From: CAZDIO01 sp964505555
GTDB taxonomy: Bacteria > Bdellovibrionota_C > UBA2361 > SZUA-149 > CAZDIO01
Assembly: GCA_964505555.1 (NCBI GenBank)
Contig: CAZDIO010000074.1
Span: 1-64,000 of the forward strand
Length of the DNA: 64,000 bases
Reading direction: 5' to 3'
Shown: one piece after another, positions 25,201-33,683 of the stretch
Layout of the letters: every line of letters starts with the position of its first letter
How positions within the stretch are numbered: the first letter of the stretch is position 1
The notes under the pieces: generated by a model
Database searches by the model: none
What the model was told of the DNA's origin: nothing
What the model saw: the letters and a program-made list of their open reading frames with translations, nothing else
Translations under genes and position numbers: made by a program

Positions 25201-26970
25201 TTAATAGCTGACAAAAATCGGCTGTGAAGATGGTTCAAAAGCAGGGCGAAAGAGACTCTTTCCCCATCGAAGTTTTGCTGGAGAGTTTAGTAATACCGTA
25301 TGCTCTCCTCCTTCTAAGTACCGCTGCGCTCCAGGAAAGACTGGCTCCCCGTCAAGAAGCGCTCGTTCCTTACTTTCAAAGGTATACAAACCAGGAATAA
25401 GAATATCGAACTTACGCAATTGCAAATCCGCAACACCGTCAAAATTAAACTGTTTTCCAGCGACAAAGAGCAAGCCCCAGTGCTCAATATAGTTATTTTT
25501 TAGTGCGTCAACATCTTCCGAGAGAAGGCGATAGATCGACGGGGTGCTCTTTCCTTGCAAAAAATGAAGTGCTTCTGAATTTATCAAAATAAAGATCGGT
25601 GGAGATTTTACAAAGAGTTCTTTCATCATCGGAACTCCTCTTTGCCTGTATCGTTCTAACTGTAAGGTGCTTAATAACGAACCTGCGTTTGGAAAAGACG
25701 CCACCATCGATGAGCGGTCAAGATATGAAACAGGCGTTGGAAATATCTGATGAACAACGTTTAGCACCTCTCGCTGCGGCTTTATTCCATCAACAAACTC
25801 AGTTTGTAAGTAGCAAAGCACCGAAAAGAAGAGCCCACCCGCAAGGCAACCACAAAATATCAAAGAAAAAGAGGAAGATGTTTTATAAAAATCCTTTATG
25901 CACTTCTCCGCAATTACTGCCGAAAAAAGCGCTATCAGAGAAAGGATGAGAGGATAGTAATAAGCAAAGCTGTTTCGATAAAAAGTAACCGAAAGCACAA
26001 AAAACGCTCCGCTAACAAACAGCAGCATGGCTAGCACTCTTTGTTCTTTTCCTACTCTGCGAAAGAAAAAAATGGCCCCGCCGATAATAAAACTCCATTG
26101 AATTGGATTTAAAGCAAGGTTTCGCTTTGCTACGTTACGTTGCCCAAAAACAACAAACATCTCTTGTGCTCGCTCTCCAAGCCAAAAAAAATCCCTTCCT
26201 TCAAACACTAAAGAACGTGCCGTGGCATGGGGAAAGACTAAAGAAAAACGATGAAAAAGATAAAACCCAAGAAAAGACAAACAACATGCAGTGAAAAAGA
26301 CAACAAGCGTGTTGAATCGAGCTCTCCCCTGAATAACCAGAGAAGAGAAAAGAATTATAAGAAACATCAGGAGGAAAAGTGACTTGATCGTAAACATCAT
26401 CGCCAGTGAGGTTATGGTCCCAATGAAAATGGTTCTACGAAACGAGAGCTCAGGTTTGAGGAGCAAATAAACTGCAGCAAGAAAGAGAAAAAGCACCAAC
26501 GGCTCTACTCGAAACGCTGCCCCATGATCAATCACCTCTGAAAAAGTGATAAAGGTAAGCACTGAAAACAAACTTGATATCGGGTGAAAAAAGAGCCGGG
26601 AAATCAAGTAGAGAAAAGAGATAGATCCAAGGAACAAAACAAAACAGACACACCGCCCAATAAGAATTAATGAGATCTCATCTTTTGAAACACCTAACAG
26701 CCATCCAAAGAGGTGCACATAAAACGTTTGAAACGGGCTAGAAAGTGTTCCCCCATGATACTTATAGATCTTTGAAAGAAAGTAGAACTCATCCCAGTGA
26801 ATATTTCGGTAAAAGAGGAGTGAGAAAATAACTGCTAGTGAGCAGACTATTCCTCCAAGAAGAACTCTCTGAAGAGCCTTAACTCTTTGCTGCTCGCCGC
26901 CTTCTGGCAATGGCAAAGAGACCTGCACTGAGTAAGACAACGGTTCCTGGTTCAGGGATTGGGTGTTCAC
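25201..26970 (-). CDS. GT39/PMT-like membrane glycosyltransferase
   Basis: A 589-residue membrane protein with about ten helices in the first 400 residues and a soluble C-terminal part. The first periplasmic loop contains H-W-D-E-F-Y at about residues 58-63; an acidic pair there is the catalytic signature of ArnT/PMT-type (GT-C) enzymes, which use polyprenyl-phosphate sugars in the periplasm. The start at 26970 overlaps the end of the PEP-CTERM gene by 92 bases, and no alternative start exists soon after, so translational coupling is likely. It may add or modify the sugar attached to surface proteins; the exact substrate is unknown. Confidence 0.6.
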   Translation of the reverse strand: MNTQSLNQEPLSYSVQVSLPLPEGGEQQRVKALQRVLLGGIVCSLAVIFSLLFYRNIHWDEFYFLSKIYKYHGGTLSSPFQTFYVHLFGWLLGVSKDEISLILIGRCVCFVLFLGSISFLYLISRLFFHPISSLFSVLTFITFSEVIDHGAAFRVEPLVLFLFLAAVYLLLKPELSFRRTIFIGTITSLAMMFTIKSLFLLMFLIILFSSLVIQGRARFNTLVVFFTACCLSFLGFYLFHRFSLVFPHATARSLVFEGRDFFWLGERAQEMFVVFGQRNVAKRNLALNPIQWSFIIGGAIFFFRRVGKEQRVLAMLLFVSGAFFVLSVTFYRNSFAYYYPLILSLIALFSAVIAEKCIKDFYKTSSSFSLIFCGCLAGGLFFSVLCYLQTEFVDGIKPQREVLNVVHQIFPTPVSYLDRSSMVASFPNAGSLLSTLQLERYRQRGVPMMKELFVKSPPIFILINSEALHFLQGKSTPSIYRLLSEDVDALKNNYIEHWGLLFVAGKQFNFDGVADLQLRKFDILIPGLYTFESKERALLDGEPVFPGAQRYLEGGEHTVLLNSPAKLRWGKSLFRPAFEPSSQPIFVSY

Positions 26971-27634
26971 GAATAACTACGACCATGTCATTGTAGTCAA
27001 AATCACCACCTCGACCATCCCGAAGAATATTTCCTTTATTAAGGAGGTCTTCAAGAAACAACACTATATCACCAACTTGGAGGTTAAAAGAGTGAAATGC
27101 GCCTAAAAGATTTGCATTAGGAATATTAATAATTCCAGGGTTCTTTACCATCAACGCAATAACGTGCGCTGACCCATCTTTATTATCTGCATCAATACTA
27201 CTGAACCTCCCCTCAGGACTTTTGATGGCAAAGGTCAACTCTTCATTTAATCCTTGGACAAACTGAGCTTGCGCACCCGGGCCATCTGCTGGCCCAAGAA
27301 TCGAGATAAATTGTCCGCTGGAGTTAACCACCCCGAAACTATTTCCTCGTCCTGGAACACGTCCATCATAGTAGGCGACTTCAGAGAGAAGATGGACTTC
27401 AAATTGAGACGCGCCCAGACTACTTCCAGTAAATGTTCCTATTTTATTAAGTTCTGGTGCCGTAAACGGTTGATAGGAAAGAAAAGCATTATAACCAGGA
27501 CCGTCGTAGCTTCGACCTTCGACATTTCCTAGTAAAAAACTGCCCCGCTCAAAGAGTGAAGAAGAAAGCGAGACCGCTTGAGAGATGTTCGCACTACAGA
27601 GAACTAAAAAAAGAACTGCTAAACTGCGTTTCAT
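26879..27634 (-). CDS. PEP-CTERM protein with DUF4114-like domain
   Basis: A 251-residue secreted protein: signal peptide at residues 1-20, a beta-rich body, and a terminal sorting signal V-P-E-P-like (here I-P-E-P-G-T), a hydrophobic helix and R-R-R-R at the end. This tripartite tail is recognised by exosortases, which cut it and link the protein to the cell surface. Before the tail, a segment with G-D-F-D-Y-N-D-M-V matches the DUF4114 calcium-binding-like motif. No exosortase gene is in the window. It overlaps the downstream glycosyltransferase-like gene by 92 bases. Confidence 0.85.
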   Translation of the reverse strand: MKRSLAVLFLVLCSANISQAVSLSSSLFERGSFLLGNVEGRSYDGPGYNAFLSYQPFTAPELNKIGTFTGSSLGASQFEVHLLSEVAYYDGRVPGRGNSFGVVNSSGQFISILGPADGPGAQAQFVQGLNEELTFAIKSPEGRFSSIDADNKDGSAHVIALMVKNPGIINIPNANLLGAFHSFNLQVGDIVLFLEDLLNKGNILRDGRGGDFDYNDMVVVIREHPIPEPGTVVLLSAGLFAIARRRRAAKS

Positions 27635-27761
27635 ATTTCGTACTCCTAGTTACCGAGTAAGTTAACCACAAAACAAAGATAATGTCTACAAAAACCCAGT
27701 AAAATGGGCAAGGAGAAAAAAGTGTCTTCTTAAATAGTTATCGAAGAAATAAACATCCTTT

Positions 27762-28805
27762 TTATTGACTCGCTAGATACACATACAGATCAGACACTGG
27801 AAATGCCGGATCTGTAGTGACAAGGCCGTAGTTTACCGCAATTGGATCAGGGGCTCCGTATTGAAAATAATAAAAGCGATCTATCCCCGGGACCTCTTCT
27901 TGTAAAAATGGCCAGGCTGTTTCTACATAAGCAAGTTGTTCATTTGGTCCCTGCTCTCCCGATTCAGTAACCCAAATAGATACGGAGAGGCTATTAAGAA
28001 AATCCGCAACCCCACTATTGGTAACAATTGTTTCATAGTTTGTTCCATAGAAATGAACCCCCCATACATCAAGAAAATTCTCGGCACCGAGATCTTTCAT
28101 CCGTTTGTTGTAATCAAGGGTTTCAGGAAAGTTTTGCTGAATGGATCTGGTGGCTGCTCCAACAACAAGCCTCGTTGGATCTAGAGTCCGAACAACTGTG
28201 GAAGAAAGAGCAAGGAGTTCAACATAATTTTCAGGATCATCTAATTCCAAAACTGTATCTGAAGACACTTGAGCAAAATCTGGCTCATTCCATATCTCCC
28301 AACCAACAATTCCTGGGCGACCTGCATAGCGCGCCACCGTTGGTTTTACCCATTCTTCTACAAATGTTGCGCGTGGATTCCCATTGATCCAATTTGCACT
28401 ATTTGTCATCCAATTTGGGGTATGGGCAAGAACAATCACCACATCAACACCGGAGGGAATCGCCTCAATAATTCGATCATAAAATGAATAATTTGGTGTG
28501 GCGGAGCGACTAGACTGTACCGCAGAGGTCCAAGCAAAGAGCACTCGAACATGACGTAACCCTAATGTATCGCGAATCTCTGTAAATTGTTTTGTAATTG
28601 AGCCAAACTCCTGATCAACAAAAAAATTATTAACGCCCATCTGTGAGATATTAATTGGTTTTCTCTCAGGAGGATTAAGGCCAATATCAAGAAGGTCTTT
28701 TGCATCGCTACAACTTGCTGCAATCAATAAACAAACTATAAAGAGGGGGGCTAATACCTTCTTGATAGTTTCCGATCTCACTGAATTTCGAAATATTACC
28801 GCCAT
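27762..28805 (-). CDS. clan GH-A glycoside hydrolase, probably exported
   Basis: A 347-residue (beta/alpha)8 glycosidase. W-E-I-W-N-E-P carries the acid/base Glu at residue 174, and W-V-T-E-S-G the nucleophile Glu at 281; this pair at strands 4 and 7 defines clan GH-A (GH39, GH5 and relatives). A hydrophobic leader (about 17-31) ends at Cys32, so it may be a lipoprotein, though the lipobox is imperfect. It probably cuts a surface or environmental polysaccharide; linkage is unknown. The gene lies upstream of the PEP-CTERM and glycosyltransferase-like genes on the same strand, suggesting an envelope-polymer locus. Confidence 0.75.
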   Translation of the reverse strand: MAVIFRNSVRSETIKKVLAPLFIVCLLIAASCSDAKDLLDIGLNPPERKPINISQMGVNNFFVDQEFGSITKQFTEIRDTLGLRHVRVLFAWTSAVQSSRSATPNYSFYDRIIEAIPSGVDVVIVLAHTPNWMTNSANWINGNPRATFVEEWVKPTVARYAGRPGIVGWEIWNEPDFAQVSSDTVLELDDPENYVELLALSSTVVRTLDPTRLVVGAATRSIQQNFPETLDYNKRMKDLGAENFLDVWGVHFYGTNYETIVTNSGVADFLNSLSVSIWVTESGEQGPNEQLAYVETAWPFLQEEVPGIDRFYYFQYGAPDPIAVNYGLVTTDPAFPVSDLYVYLASQ

Positions 28806-28920
28806 GGAGTTTCCCTTCCTTCCGTTACAGACGTCTCAAACGCCGCGCTTTCTCTAAAACACTATCCATATCATTTCTTCTACTTGAGGCGCACTGGTAT
28901 ATTTTCTATATTTTTAACCT

Positions 28921-30390
28921 ATGTGGCGAATTCTTACTGCTCTTGTTTTAGGATGCTACATCATTCTGTGGTGGCAATTTCCGCATATGCCATACCACGA
29001 CCTACCAAACCATACTGTAAGAAGTTTTTTTATCGGAAATCTACTCAAAGATTCTCATGGCTCCGAGTTTTTTCGTTTTGAACCATATTTTCAACCCTAC
29101 ATTCTAGGGGATCTAATTTTTGCTGCCCTGTTACAGATCATGTCGGTGGAGAATGGAGCAATGGCTTGGATGACGTTAGGCTTTCTCTCTCTCCCTCTTG
29201 GGGTGCTTTTTTTTGCCAAAGAGACGTGCCTCAAAGAGGATCAAAAAACGTTTCTTTTACTGTGCAGTATGTATCTCGCCACAAACTGGTTCTTTCTTTC
29301 TGCCTACGCAAATTATTCACTGGGAATTGGTCTTGTTTTTGTAACGGTGGCATTATGGAGCAGATGGATCCAAAGCGCGCGGATTCTTCACTATTTTCTT
29401 TTTATCTTAAGTATTTTCACCTGTTACCTCTTACATCTAGCACCTTACTTTTTTTGCTCGATTATAATTTTTTGTGCTGTCTCCTATCGACTCCTTACTA
29501 AGCAGATCGCGACTTGGCGTTGGTTCCTCTCACTTTTCCCGCTTGGCGCTCTTGGTATTTTCTACCTTGCAACAAAGCACTTTAGTGCCCAACCCCAACC
29601 GGAACAGTGGATCTTTCGTCCTCTCTTAGAAAAGCCTGTGCAGATCGGCTCAATGTTTCTTCGGTTTAACTACACGTTTGATCTCGCTCTCTTTGTATTT
29701 TTTGTAGCGATCTTTCTCCTCCTCCTAGTTCGGCGGGCTGACACTAGAGATCATGCGCTGAGGGAATATGGAGTAATTATCGTTTCGCTTCTTGCCGCCT
29801 ATCTGATCCTTCCCGTGTCGGTTGGGCTTGTTGCCGATATCGATGGTCGAGCGCTTCCCCTTCTTTTTCTTTTTTTCTCTCTCTTTGTTGTCACTTGGGC
29901 AAAAACTACTTTGGAGAAAACTAAATTATTTCATGCGATGATCTTTGTTCTTGCAATTACAAACCTATTTTATTTAGGGCGTTATCTCTCAAAACATGAT
30001 CGCTATCTTATCGACTACCTTCACGCACTCGACACCATTCCTCCACAGCAAACGGTGCTGCCCATTGCTACAAAACACGATGAGGGACGAATTCAAACGG
30101 CCCTCCATATCGGAGAGCTCTACATGATTCGCCAAGGGGGATTGACTCCTTATGTTTTTTCAAAAAATACTTCAAAAGATCAGTTTCGATATTTCTATTA
30201 TACGAATCAACCTTACATGCCCTTTCTCTTTTGGTACTCGAGAAAGATCCCAGTAGATTGGGATTTAGTGGAGAAGGGATATAACTATATTATTATTACC
30301 AAGCCATTTTCACGGGAGCGAATTGGGCTGACAAATCTTGAGAGAACTTTCGAAAATGATGCGGCAGTGGTCTTTCGAATATTAAAATAG
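28921..30390 (+). CDS. polytopic membrane protein, GT-C-like
   Basis: A 489-residue integral membrane protein with about ten helices to residue 360 and a soluble C-terminal part. The first periplasmic loop has P-Y-H-D-L-P-N-H-T at about 24-32, a position and style like the acidic first loop of GT-C glycosyltransferases, but I see no strict family match. It is divergent from the glycoside hydrolase gene and convergent with hutI. Function probably in envelope glycan synthesis; low certainty. Confidence 0.55.
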   Translation: MWRILTALVLGCYIILWWQFPHMPYHDLPNHTVRSFFIGNLLKDSHGSEFFRFEPYFQPYILGDLIFAALLQIMSVENGAMAWMTLGFLSLPLGVLFFAKETCLKEDQKTFLLLCSMYLATNWFFLSAYANYSLGIGLVFVTVALWSRWIQSARILHYFLFILSIFTCYLLHLAPYFFCSIIIFCAVSYRLLTKQIATWRWFLSLFPLGALGIFYLATKHFSAQPQPEQWIFRPLLEKPVQIGSMFLRFNYTFDLALFVFFVAIFLLLLVRRADTRDHALREYGVIIVSLLAAYLILPVSVGLVADIDGRALPLLFLFFSLFVVTWAKTTLEKTKLFHAMIFVLAITNLFYLGRYLSKHDRYLIDYLHALDTIPPQQTVLPIATKHDEGRIQTALHIGELYMIRQGGLTPYVFSKNTSKDQFRYFYYTNQPYMPFLFWYSRKIPVDWDLVEKGYNYIIITKPFSRERIGLTNLERTFENDAAVVFRILK

Positions 30391-30413
30391 AGAGAGGGGA
30401 ATGAAAGGGGTGA

Positions 30414-30533
30414 GTTTAGAGCAAGTGCAAGAGCAAGTCTAAGTTTAGTCTAAGCTTAAGTGTAAGTTTTTGTCTAAGGTTAACGTCGTTACTAAAATTT
30501 TGAGTTTGACTACACTTAGACTTGCTCTAAATT
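30414..30533. repeat. family A intergenic inverted repeat, copy 2
   Basis: TTTAGAGCAAGTGCAAGAGC near 30415 and AAGTCTAAG units pair with the right arm CTTAGACTTGCTCTAAA at 30515-30531; the middle has decayed. It lies between convergent genes and its right end covers the stop codon of hutI (TAG at 30529-30527 on the minus strand). Confidence 0.75.
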
Positions 30534-31738
30534 TCCACTCCCCCCTTCACTGTTTGAACACACACATTTGGACGAAAATGATAAAGCCATTCGTTTACAT
30601 CAGTCGCGTCAATGATTGCAAAATCGGCAGACTTTCCTACTTCCAGACTGCCAATTGATTCCTCGCGGTTGATCGCCTTTGCTGCATAGATCGTCACTCC
30701 TTTGAGAACCTCACGAGGGGTCATCCGGTTGAGATTACACGCGAGCATCATCGCTAGTGGTAAATCATAGGAGGGAGCAGAGCCGGGATTAAAATCAGTT
30801 GCTACCGCAAGTTTTACCCCTTTTGTCATCAGCATCCGAGCGTTTGCCGGTTTTTGATGGGTATAGAGCGTTGCCAGTGGAAGAAGAACACCGACAACGT
30901 CTGCAGCGGCCATCGCCTCAGCGCTCTTCTCATTTGTATACTCTAAGTGATCCGCAGAAATGGCTCCCATCTCTGCAGCAAACACTCCCCCAACTCCATC
31001 TTGAAGTTGATCAACATGGAGTTTTGGTCGTAGCCCATACCGTTTTCCTGCTTCAAGAATCTCTTTTGCCTCACTTTTTGAAAATGCTGCCTCTTCAAGA
31101 AAAATATCACAAAATTCAGCAAGCTTCTCATTTCCCACCTGCGGGATCAGCTCCTCAGTTAAGAGTCGAAGATACTCCTTACGGTTATCTAGAAATTCAA
31201 GCGGCACAACATGGGCACCAAGAAACGTCGCTACCACAGAAAGTGGTTGGCGCTTACTAAGTTCCCGATACACGTTTAACAACTTCAGCTCGTCTTTAAC
31301 GGTAAGACCATACCCACTCTTACATTCAATCGTTGTCACTCCAAGCTTTGCAATGTGGGAGAGAAGATCTAATGACCTCAAAAGCAGCTCTGATTCTGAT
31401 GCTTCACGAGTTTTTCTGACCGTAGAGAGAATGCCCCCCCCTTTTTTAGCGATCTCCAGGTAAGTTTCTCCCAAAATGCGCCGTTCAAATTCATCTTCTC
31501 GCCACCCTCCAAACGCAAGGTGCGTATGACAATCAATAAGCCCTGGAACAACCAACCGCCCTTCGGCATTGATTGTTTCAATCGTCAGATATTCTTTAGG
31601 AAGGGAACGCTCTGGGCCAACCCAGGAGATCTTTTTATCTTCCCAAACAAGAGCAGCATTTAAAATGGAATGGATATCACCCTGAGCCCCTGCTTCGTTA
31701 CAGGTTGCAAGAACTCCGATGTTTTTTAGAACTGGCAT
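30527..31738 (-). CDS. hutI: imidazolonepropionase
   Basis: A 403-residue amidohydrolase. D-C-H-T-H-L-A-F-G-G at about residues 64-73 gives the first two metal His, K-L-H-V-D-Q-L at about 238 the third, A-D-H-L-E at about 262 another, and A-T-D-F-N-P-G at about 312 the conserved Asp; the E-C-K-S-G-Y-G loop near 140 is typical of HutI. It hydrolyses imidazolone propionate to N-formimino-glutamate, the third step of histidine breakdown. It lies 8 bases downstream of hutH on the same strand. Confidence 0.93.
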   Translation of the reverse strand: MPVLKNIGVLATCNEAGAQGDIHSILNAALVWEDKKISWVGPERSLPKEYLTIETINAEGRLVVPGLIDCHTHLAFGGWREDEFERRILGETYLEIAKKGGGILSTVRKTREASESELLLRSLDLLSHIAKLGVTTIECKSGYGLTVKDELKLLNVYRELSKRQPLSVVATFLGAHVVPLEFLDNRKEYLRLLTEELIPQVGNEKLAEFCDIFLEEAAFSKSEAKEILEAGKRYGLRPKLHVDQLQDGVGGVFAAEMGAISADHLEYTNEKSAEAMAAADVVGVLLPLATLYTHQKPANARMLMTKGVKLAVATDFNPGSAPSYDLPLAMMLACNLNRMTPREVLKGVTIYAAKAINREESIGSLEVGKSADFAIIDATDVNEWLYHFRPNVCVQTVKGGVEI

Positions 31739-31746
31739 GAAAAAAT

Positions 31747-33255
31747 CTAGAGAAGCGGGCCCATCTTTGTTTCCACCGCATCAACAAGCGAACCATCACG
31801 AATCATCTCCACACAATTTTTTATACTTTCTTGAAAACCACAATCTTTCTCAATATGATTTACTGTCTTTCGAATGTGCGCATGAGCAAGCTCCACACCA
31901 AGTCCTGCCTTTAGGGGCCGACGATAATCAAGTGCTTGCGCTGAGGAGAGTAATTCAATCGCTAAAACATGCTCTACGTTGTGATACACTTCAAGGAGTT
32001 TCGTTGCACTAATACTTCCCATACTCACATGATCTTCCTGGCCAAGGCAGGTAGGGATAGAATCTACCGAGGCGGGATGGCAGAGAATTTTATTCTCTGA
32101 AACAAGCGAAGCGGCCGTGTACTGCGGAATCATAAAGCCTGAATTTATACCGGCATCCTTAATCAGCAAAATAGGGAGCTCATCATGCCCATCGAGTAAA
32201 AAATAGGTCCTTCTTTCTGAGATATTGGCAAGTTCTGCAAGGGCGATCGCTGCAAAATCTAGTGAAAGTGCTAACGGCTGACCATGAAAGTTTCCACCAC
32301 TTACAATCTCCCCATTTTCAAAGACAATGGGATTATCAGTTACTGAATTAATTTCGATCTCAAGCACACCGGAGACATAGTCAAGAGCATCTCGCGACGC
32401 TCCGTGAACCTGTGGCACACATCGTAAGCAATAAGGATCTTGGACCTTCTCATTGGTAAAATGTGATTGAATAATCTCGCTTTCATTAAGTAATTTCCGA
32501 ATATTTTCAGAAACCACTTGTTGTCCTCGGTGAGGACGAATCTGATGTATTCGTAAATCAAAAGGCCGAGCATTCCCTCTAAGCGCCTCAAGACTCATCG
32601 CCGCTAAGATATCAACCACTTTCAGCAATTTTTTTGCCCCACAAAGAACGTGTGAACCATACGCACTCATCATCTCTGTGCCATTGACTAATGACAGCCC
32701 ATCTTTGGCTTGAAGCTTGATCGGCTCAAGAGATCGTTTCCTTAATACCTCGGCAGCTTTGATTGGCTTCTCACCTGCCTCATCCCAAAACTCCCCCTCA
32801 CCGATGAGCGGTAGCGCAAGGTGCGACAACGGCGCGAGATCTCCAGAGGCTCCAAGACTCCCCTTTTTGGGGATAACGGGAATTAAATTGTTCTCAGCAA
32901 AATATATGAGGCGATCAAACGTATTTTCAGAGATTCCTGAAAACCCTTGACCCAAGGCATGGATCTTGATGTGCAGCATAGCACGAGCGATCTCCAGAGG
33001 AATAGGCGCCCCAACCCCCACGGCATGGCTGAGGAGTAAGTTTCGCTGCAATTGCTCAAGTTGCGATTCGCTAATTCGTTTGTTTTTTAAGAACCCAAAA
33101 CCGGTGTTAATTCCGTAGTAAACATTTCCATCGCCGAGCGCTTTGCTGACAATAAGTCGAGAAGCTTGAAGAGCTTCTTTATTTCTCTTGTAAAAACCGG
33201 GAACTCCCTCTAGGTCTTTTTTTAGAGTTTCAATGGCAAGTCGGTACTTATTCAT
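31747..33255 (-). CDS. hutH: histidine ammonia-lyase
   Basis: A 502-residue enzyme of the usual length. G-S-L-G-A-S-G-D-L-A-P-L at about 139-150 contains the Ala-Ser-Gly that cyclises to the MIO cofactor; Y-G-I-N-T-G-F-G at about 50 is the active-site Tyr loop. It removes ammonia from histidine to give urocanate. It is the first gene of a leftward pair with hutI and diverges from the FTCD gene; urocanase (hutU), which must act between these two enzymes, is not in the window. Confidence 0.93.
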   Translation of the reverse strand: MNKYRLAIETLKKDLEGVPGFYKRNKEALQASRLIVSKALGDGNVYYGINTGFGFLKNKRISESQLEQLQRNLLLSHAVGVGAPIPLEIARAMLHIKIHALGQGFSGISENTFDRLIYFAENNLIPVIPKKGSLGASGDLAPLSHLALPLIGEGEFWDEAGEKPIKAAEVLRKRSLEPIKLQAKDGLSLVNGTEMMSAYGSHVLCGAKKLLKVVDILAAMSLEALRGNARPFDLRIHQIRPHRGQQVVSENIRKLLNESEIIQSHFTNEKVQDPYCLRCVPQVHGASRDALDYVSGVLEIEINSVTDNPIVFENGEIVSGGNFHGQPLALSLDFAAIALAELANISERRTYFLLDGHDELPILLIKDAGINSGFMIPQYTAASLVSENKILCHPASVDSIPTCLGQEDHVSMGSISATKLLEVYHNVEHVLAIELLSSAQALDYRRPLKAGLGVELAHAHIRKTVNHIEKDCGFQESIKNCVEMIRDGSLVDAVETKMGPLL

Positions 33256-33683
33256 CCATCCATCGTGTTTCTGTAGCTATTGGGAAATTATTATCTAACG
33301 GGTTTCTCAATCAAGAGCAAAAGAAATGACTCCTTACGCATAGCTCTTGCAGTCTTAACCATGAACAATCAAAACACTAGTTTTCTATTGTTTTACCTTG
33401 TTTAGCGACTGGAGAGCTGTAATAATTTTTTGTTACCGCATTTACAGATTACGAAATGGCATTAAGTTAAAGATTGGCAAGCTCTTTTTTGATGAACACA
33501 GAGTTTCACAGAGGTCCACAGAGTTAAAATTATTCGGTTTTTTCTTCGACTCTGTGAAGCCCCGTGAAACTCTGTGTTCAATATTCTTTCTATTAAAGCA
33601 TTCAAAAAAGTTCCTATATTTTTAATTCTTGCTTTATTTGATAGAGATGCAAAGCGAGAAATGGGAGTATTCTAGGAATTAAA
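33256..33683. other. divergent gap between hutH and FTCD
   Basis: 428 bases without a gene. It should contain promoters for hutH (leftward) and FTCD (rightward), but I see no convincing consensus. It also holds a family C repeat (33493-33580). GGCATTAAGTTAA at 33459-33471 resembles the GGCCATTAAGTTAA flank of the family C copy at 19892-19960. AGGAATTAAA before 33684 is the FTCD ribosome binding site. Confidence 0.5.
33493..33580. repeat. family C intergenic inverted repeat, copy 3
   Basis: Arms at 33493-33524 and 33549-33580 (TGAACACAGAGTTTCACAG and its complement) pair over 32 bases with about five mismatches around a 24-base loop. Unlike most copies it lies between divergent genes. Confidence 0.85.
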
